DNA of 5,830 nucleotides from Lentisphaeria bacterium UBA1829 (lineage in GTDB: Bacteria > Verrucomicrobiota > Lentisphaeria > Victivallales > UBA1829), in contig DDJH01000268.1 of NCBI GenBank assembly GCA_002338895.1, positions 11,151 through 16,980 on the forward strand, read 5' to 3'. This document shows, piece by piece, positions 5,156 to 5,830 of the stretch. The notes under the pieces were generated by a model. It was given only the letters and a program-made list of their open reading frames with translations. It ran no database searches and had not been told where the DNA came from. The position numbers and the translations under genes were made by a program. Each line of letters begins with the position of its first letter. Positions within the stretch are counted from its first letter, which is position 1.

Positions 5156-5830
5156 ATGCATCTGACCGGCTTCCTGACCATCCTGATTTTCCTTTGCGCG
5201 ATTCTGATGCTGATCCGCGTCGTCGGCAGAATTCTTGCCGGGATGGAGGGGAACAAGGAGGAGGGGGCAGGAGGGGCGTCGCCATCCACATTTTCCGGAT
5301 TCTTCACCAGCGGATCCCGGAACGAGGCCTGGATGGAGGTGGCGCATGAATATGGACTGGAGTATGTGCGTCCGAACGGGATGGCCGGATTTCCTTCTCT
5401 CCGCGGTGATGTGAAGGAGCGCCTGACCGAGGTGCATATCCAGATCTCGGATTCCGGGGTGTCCCAGACCCTTGCAACGGTGATGTTCACCCGGCCCCTG
5501 GATGCCGGGATCCTGATTGTCCTGGATGATGACGCGGTCCGGACCGAACGATTCGCCGGTCGGAAAACCTATCGGATTGCCGGATTGGACAATCCCCGGC
5601 TGCAGATTTCCGCTCCATCTCCGGAGGCGCTGAAACGTTTTCTGACTCCCGCCCGGATGAATGCGTTGAAGAACGCGCTGGCGTTTTATCGCTTTTTTGA
5701 GATCTCGGACCGGTATGTGGTGGTCAAGTTCAATGGAGACGGACGCGATCCGGAGGTGTTGTCGAGTCTGGTGGAGTTCACATCGTCGTTTGCGGCGCTG
5801 CTGGAGGAGCCGGAGTCTCCGTCCGATTCC
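5156..5830 (+). CDS. Membrane-anchored protein of unknown function (partial, 3' end outside window)
   Basis: The frame stays open from 5156 to the window end, giving 225 residues. One hydrophobic segment (about 6-24, then R25) is followed by a short G/E/K/S-rich linker (28-55) and a folded-looking domain from about residue 57: AWMEVAHEYGLEYV (58-71), FPSLRGD (79-85), then alternating strand-like stretches including TRPLDAGILIVLDDD and, later, RYVVVKFNGDG. I do not recognise the family. The lone N-terminal span could be a signal anchor; I see no lipobox or clear signal peptidase site. The start at 5156 is the only one available, because an in-frame stop lies at 5132-5134; it has a modest AGGG (5148-5151) four bases upstream. 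It lies 40 bases after the tail-anchored repeat protein on the same strand with no terminator between, so the two are probably one operon and may act together at the membrane. Confidence 0.8.
   Translation, partial: MHLTGFLTILIFLCAILMLIRVVGRILAGMEGNKEEGAGGASPSTFSGFFTSGSRNEAWMEVAHEYGLEYVRPNGMAGFPSLRGDVKERLTEVHIQISDSGVSQTLATVMFTRPLDAGILIVLDDDAVRTERFAGRKTYRIAGLDNPRLQISAPSPEALKRFLTPARMNALKNALAFYRFFEISDRYVVVKFNGDGRDPEVLSSLVEFTSSFAALLEEPESPSDS

Noticed and set aside
4666..5490. Minus-strand open frame of 274 codons opposite both plus-strand genes
   Set aside because: It crosses the gap between two genes in the other direction; its R-, S- and F-rich product reflects the reverse of the E- and K-rich coding sequence.

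Overview
The window is protein-coding throughout and moderately GC-rich. It holds seven genes in two divergent blocks, and no RNA gene, CRISPR array or insertion sequence that I can see. The organism is a Gram-negative-like bacterium with a Tat export system. The long protein with repeated T-[IV]-K-[LV] motifs and the style of the hypothetical proteins suggest the PVC group, perhaps Lentisphaerota or Verrucomicrobiota. That placement is a guess from protein style and has not been tested.

Minus-strand block, read from about 3683 down to 1. First comes a processive family 2 glycosyltransferase resembling hyaluronan and chitin synthases (3683-2136). It is followed after 13 bases by a CpXC-domain zinc-ribbon protein (2122-1457). 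A new promoter then drives tatA (1367-1137), tatC (1129-359) and larB (from 366, cut by the window edge). These three are tightly packed, and tatC and larB overlap by 8 bases. TatA and TatC form a twin-arginine translocase. LarB makes the first intermediate of the nickel-pincer nucleotide cofactor.

A 208-base intergenic region (3684-3891) separates the blocks. It carries two back-to-back promoter candidates with extended -10 elements. Both contain the same 10-mer, ATGATGCTAT, on opposite strands. The tatA promoter has nearly the same design as the glycosyltransferase promoter (TTGATT, 16 bases, TGn, -10).

Plus-strand block, from 3892 to the right edge. A 407-residue low-complexity protein carries about eleven degenerate T-[IV]-K-[LV] motifs, an acidic segment and one C-terminal membrane anchor. 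After 40 bases comes a second gene, open at the window end, with an N-terminal membrane anchor and a soluble domain I do not recognise. The two are probably co-transcribed and both are membrane-tethered, so they are the best candidates here for an uncharacterised system. The sequence alone does not show what they do.
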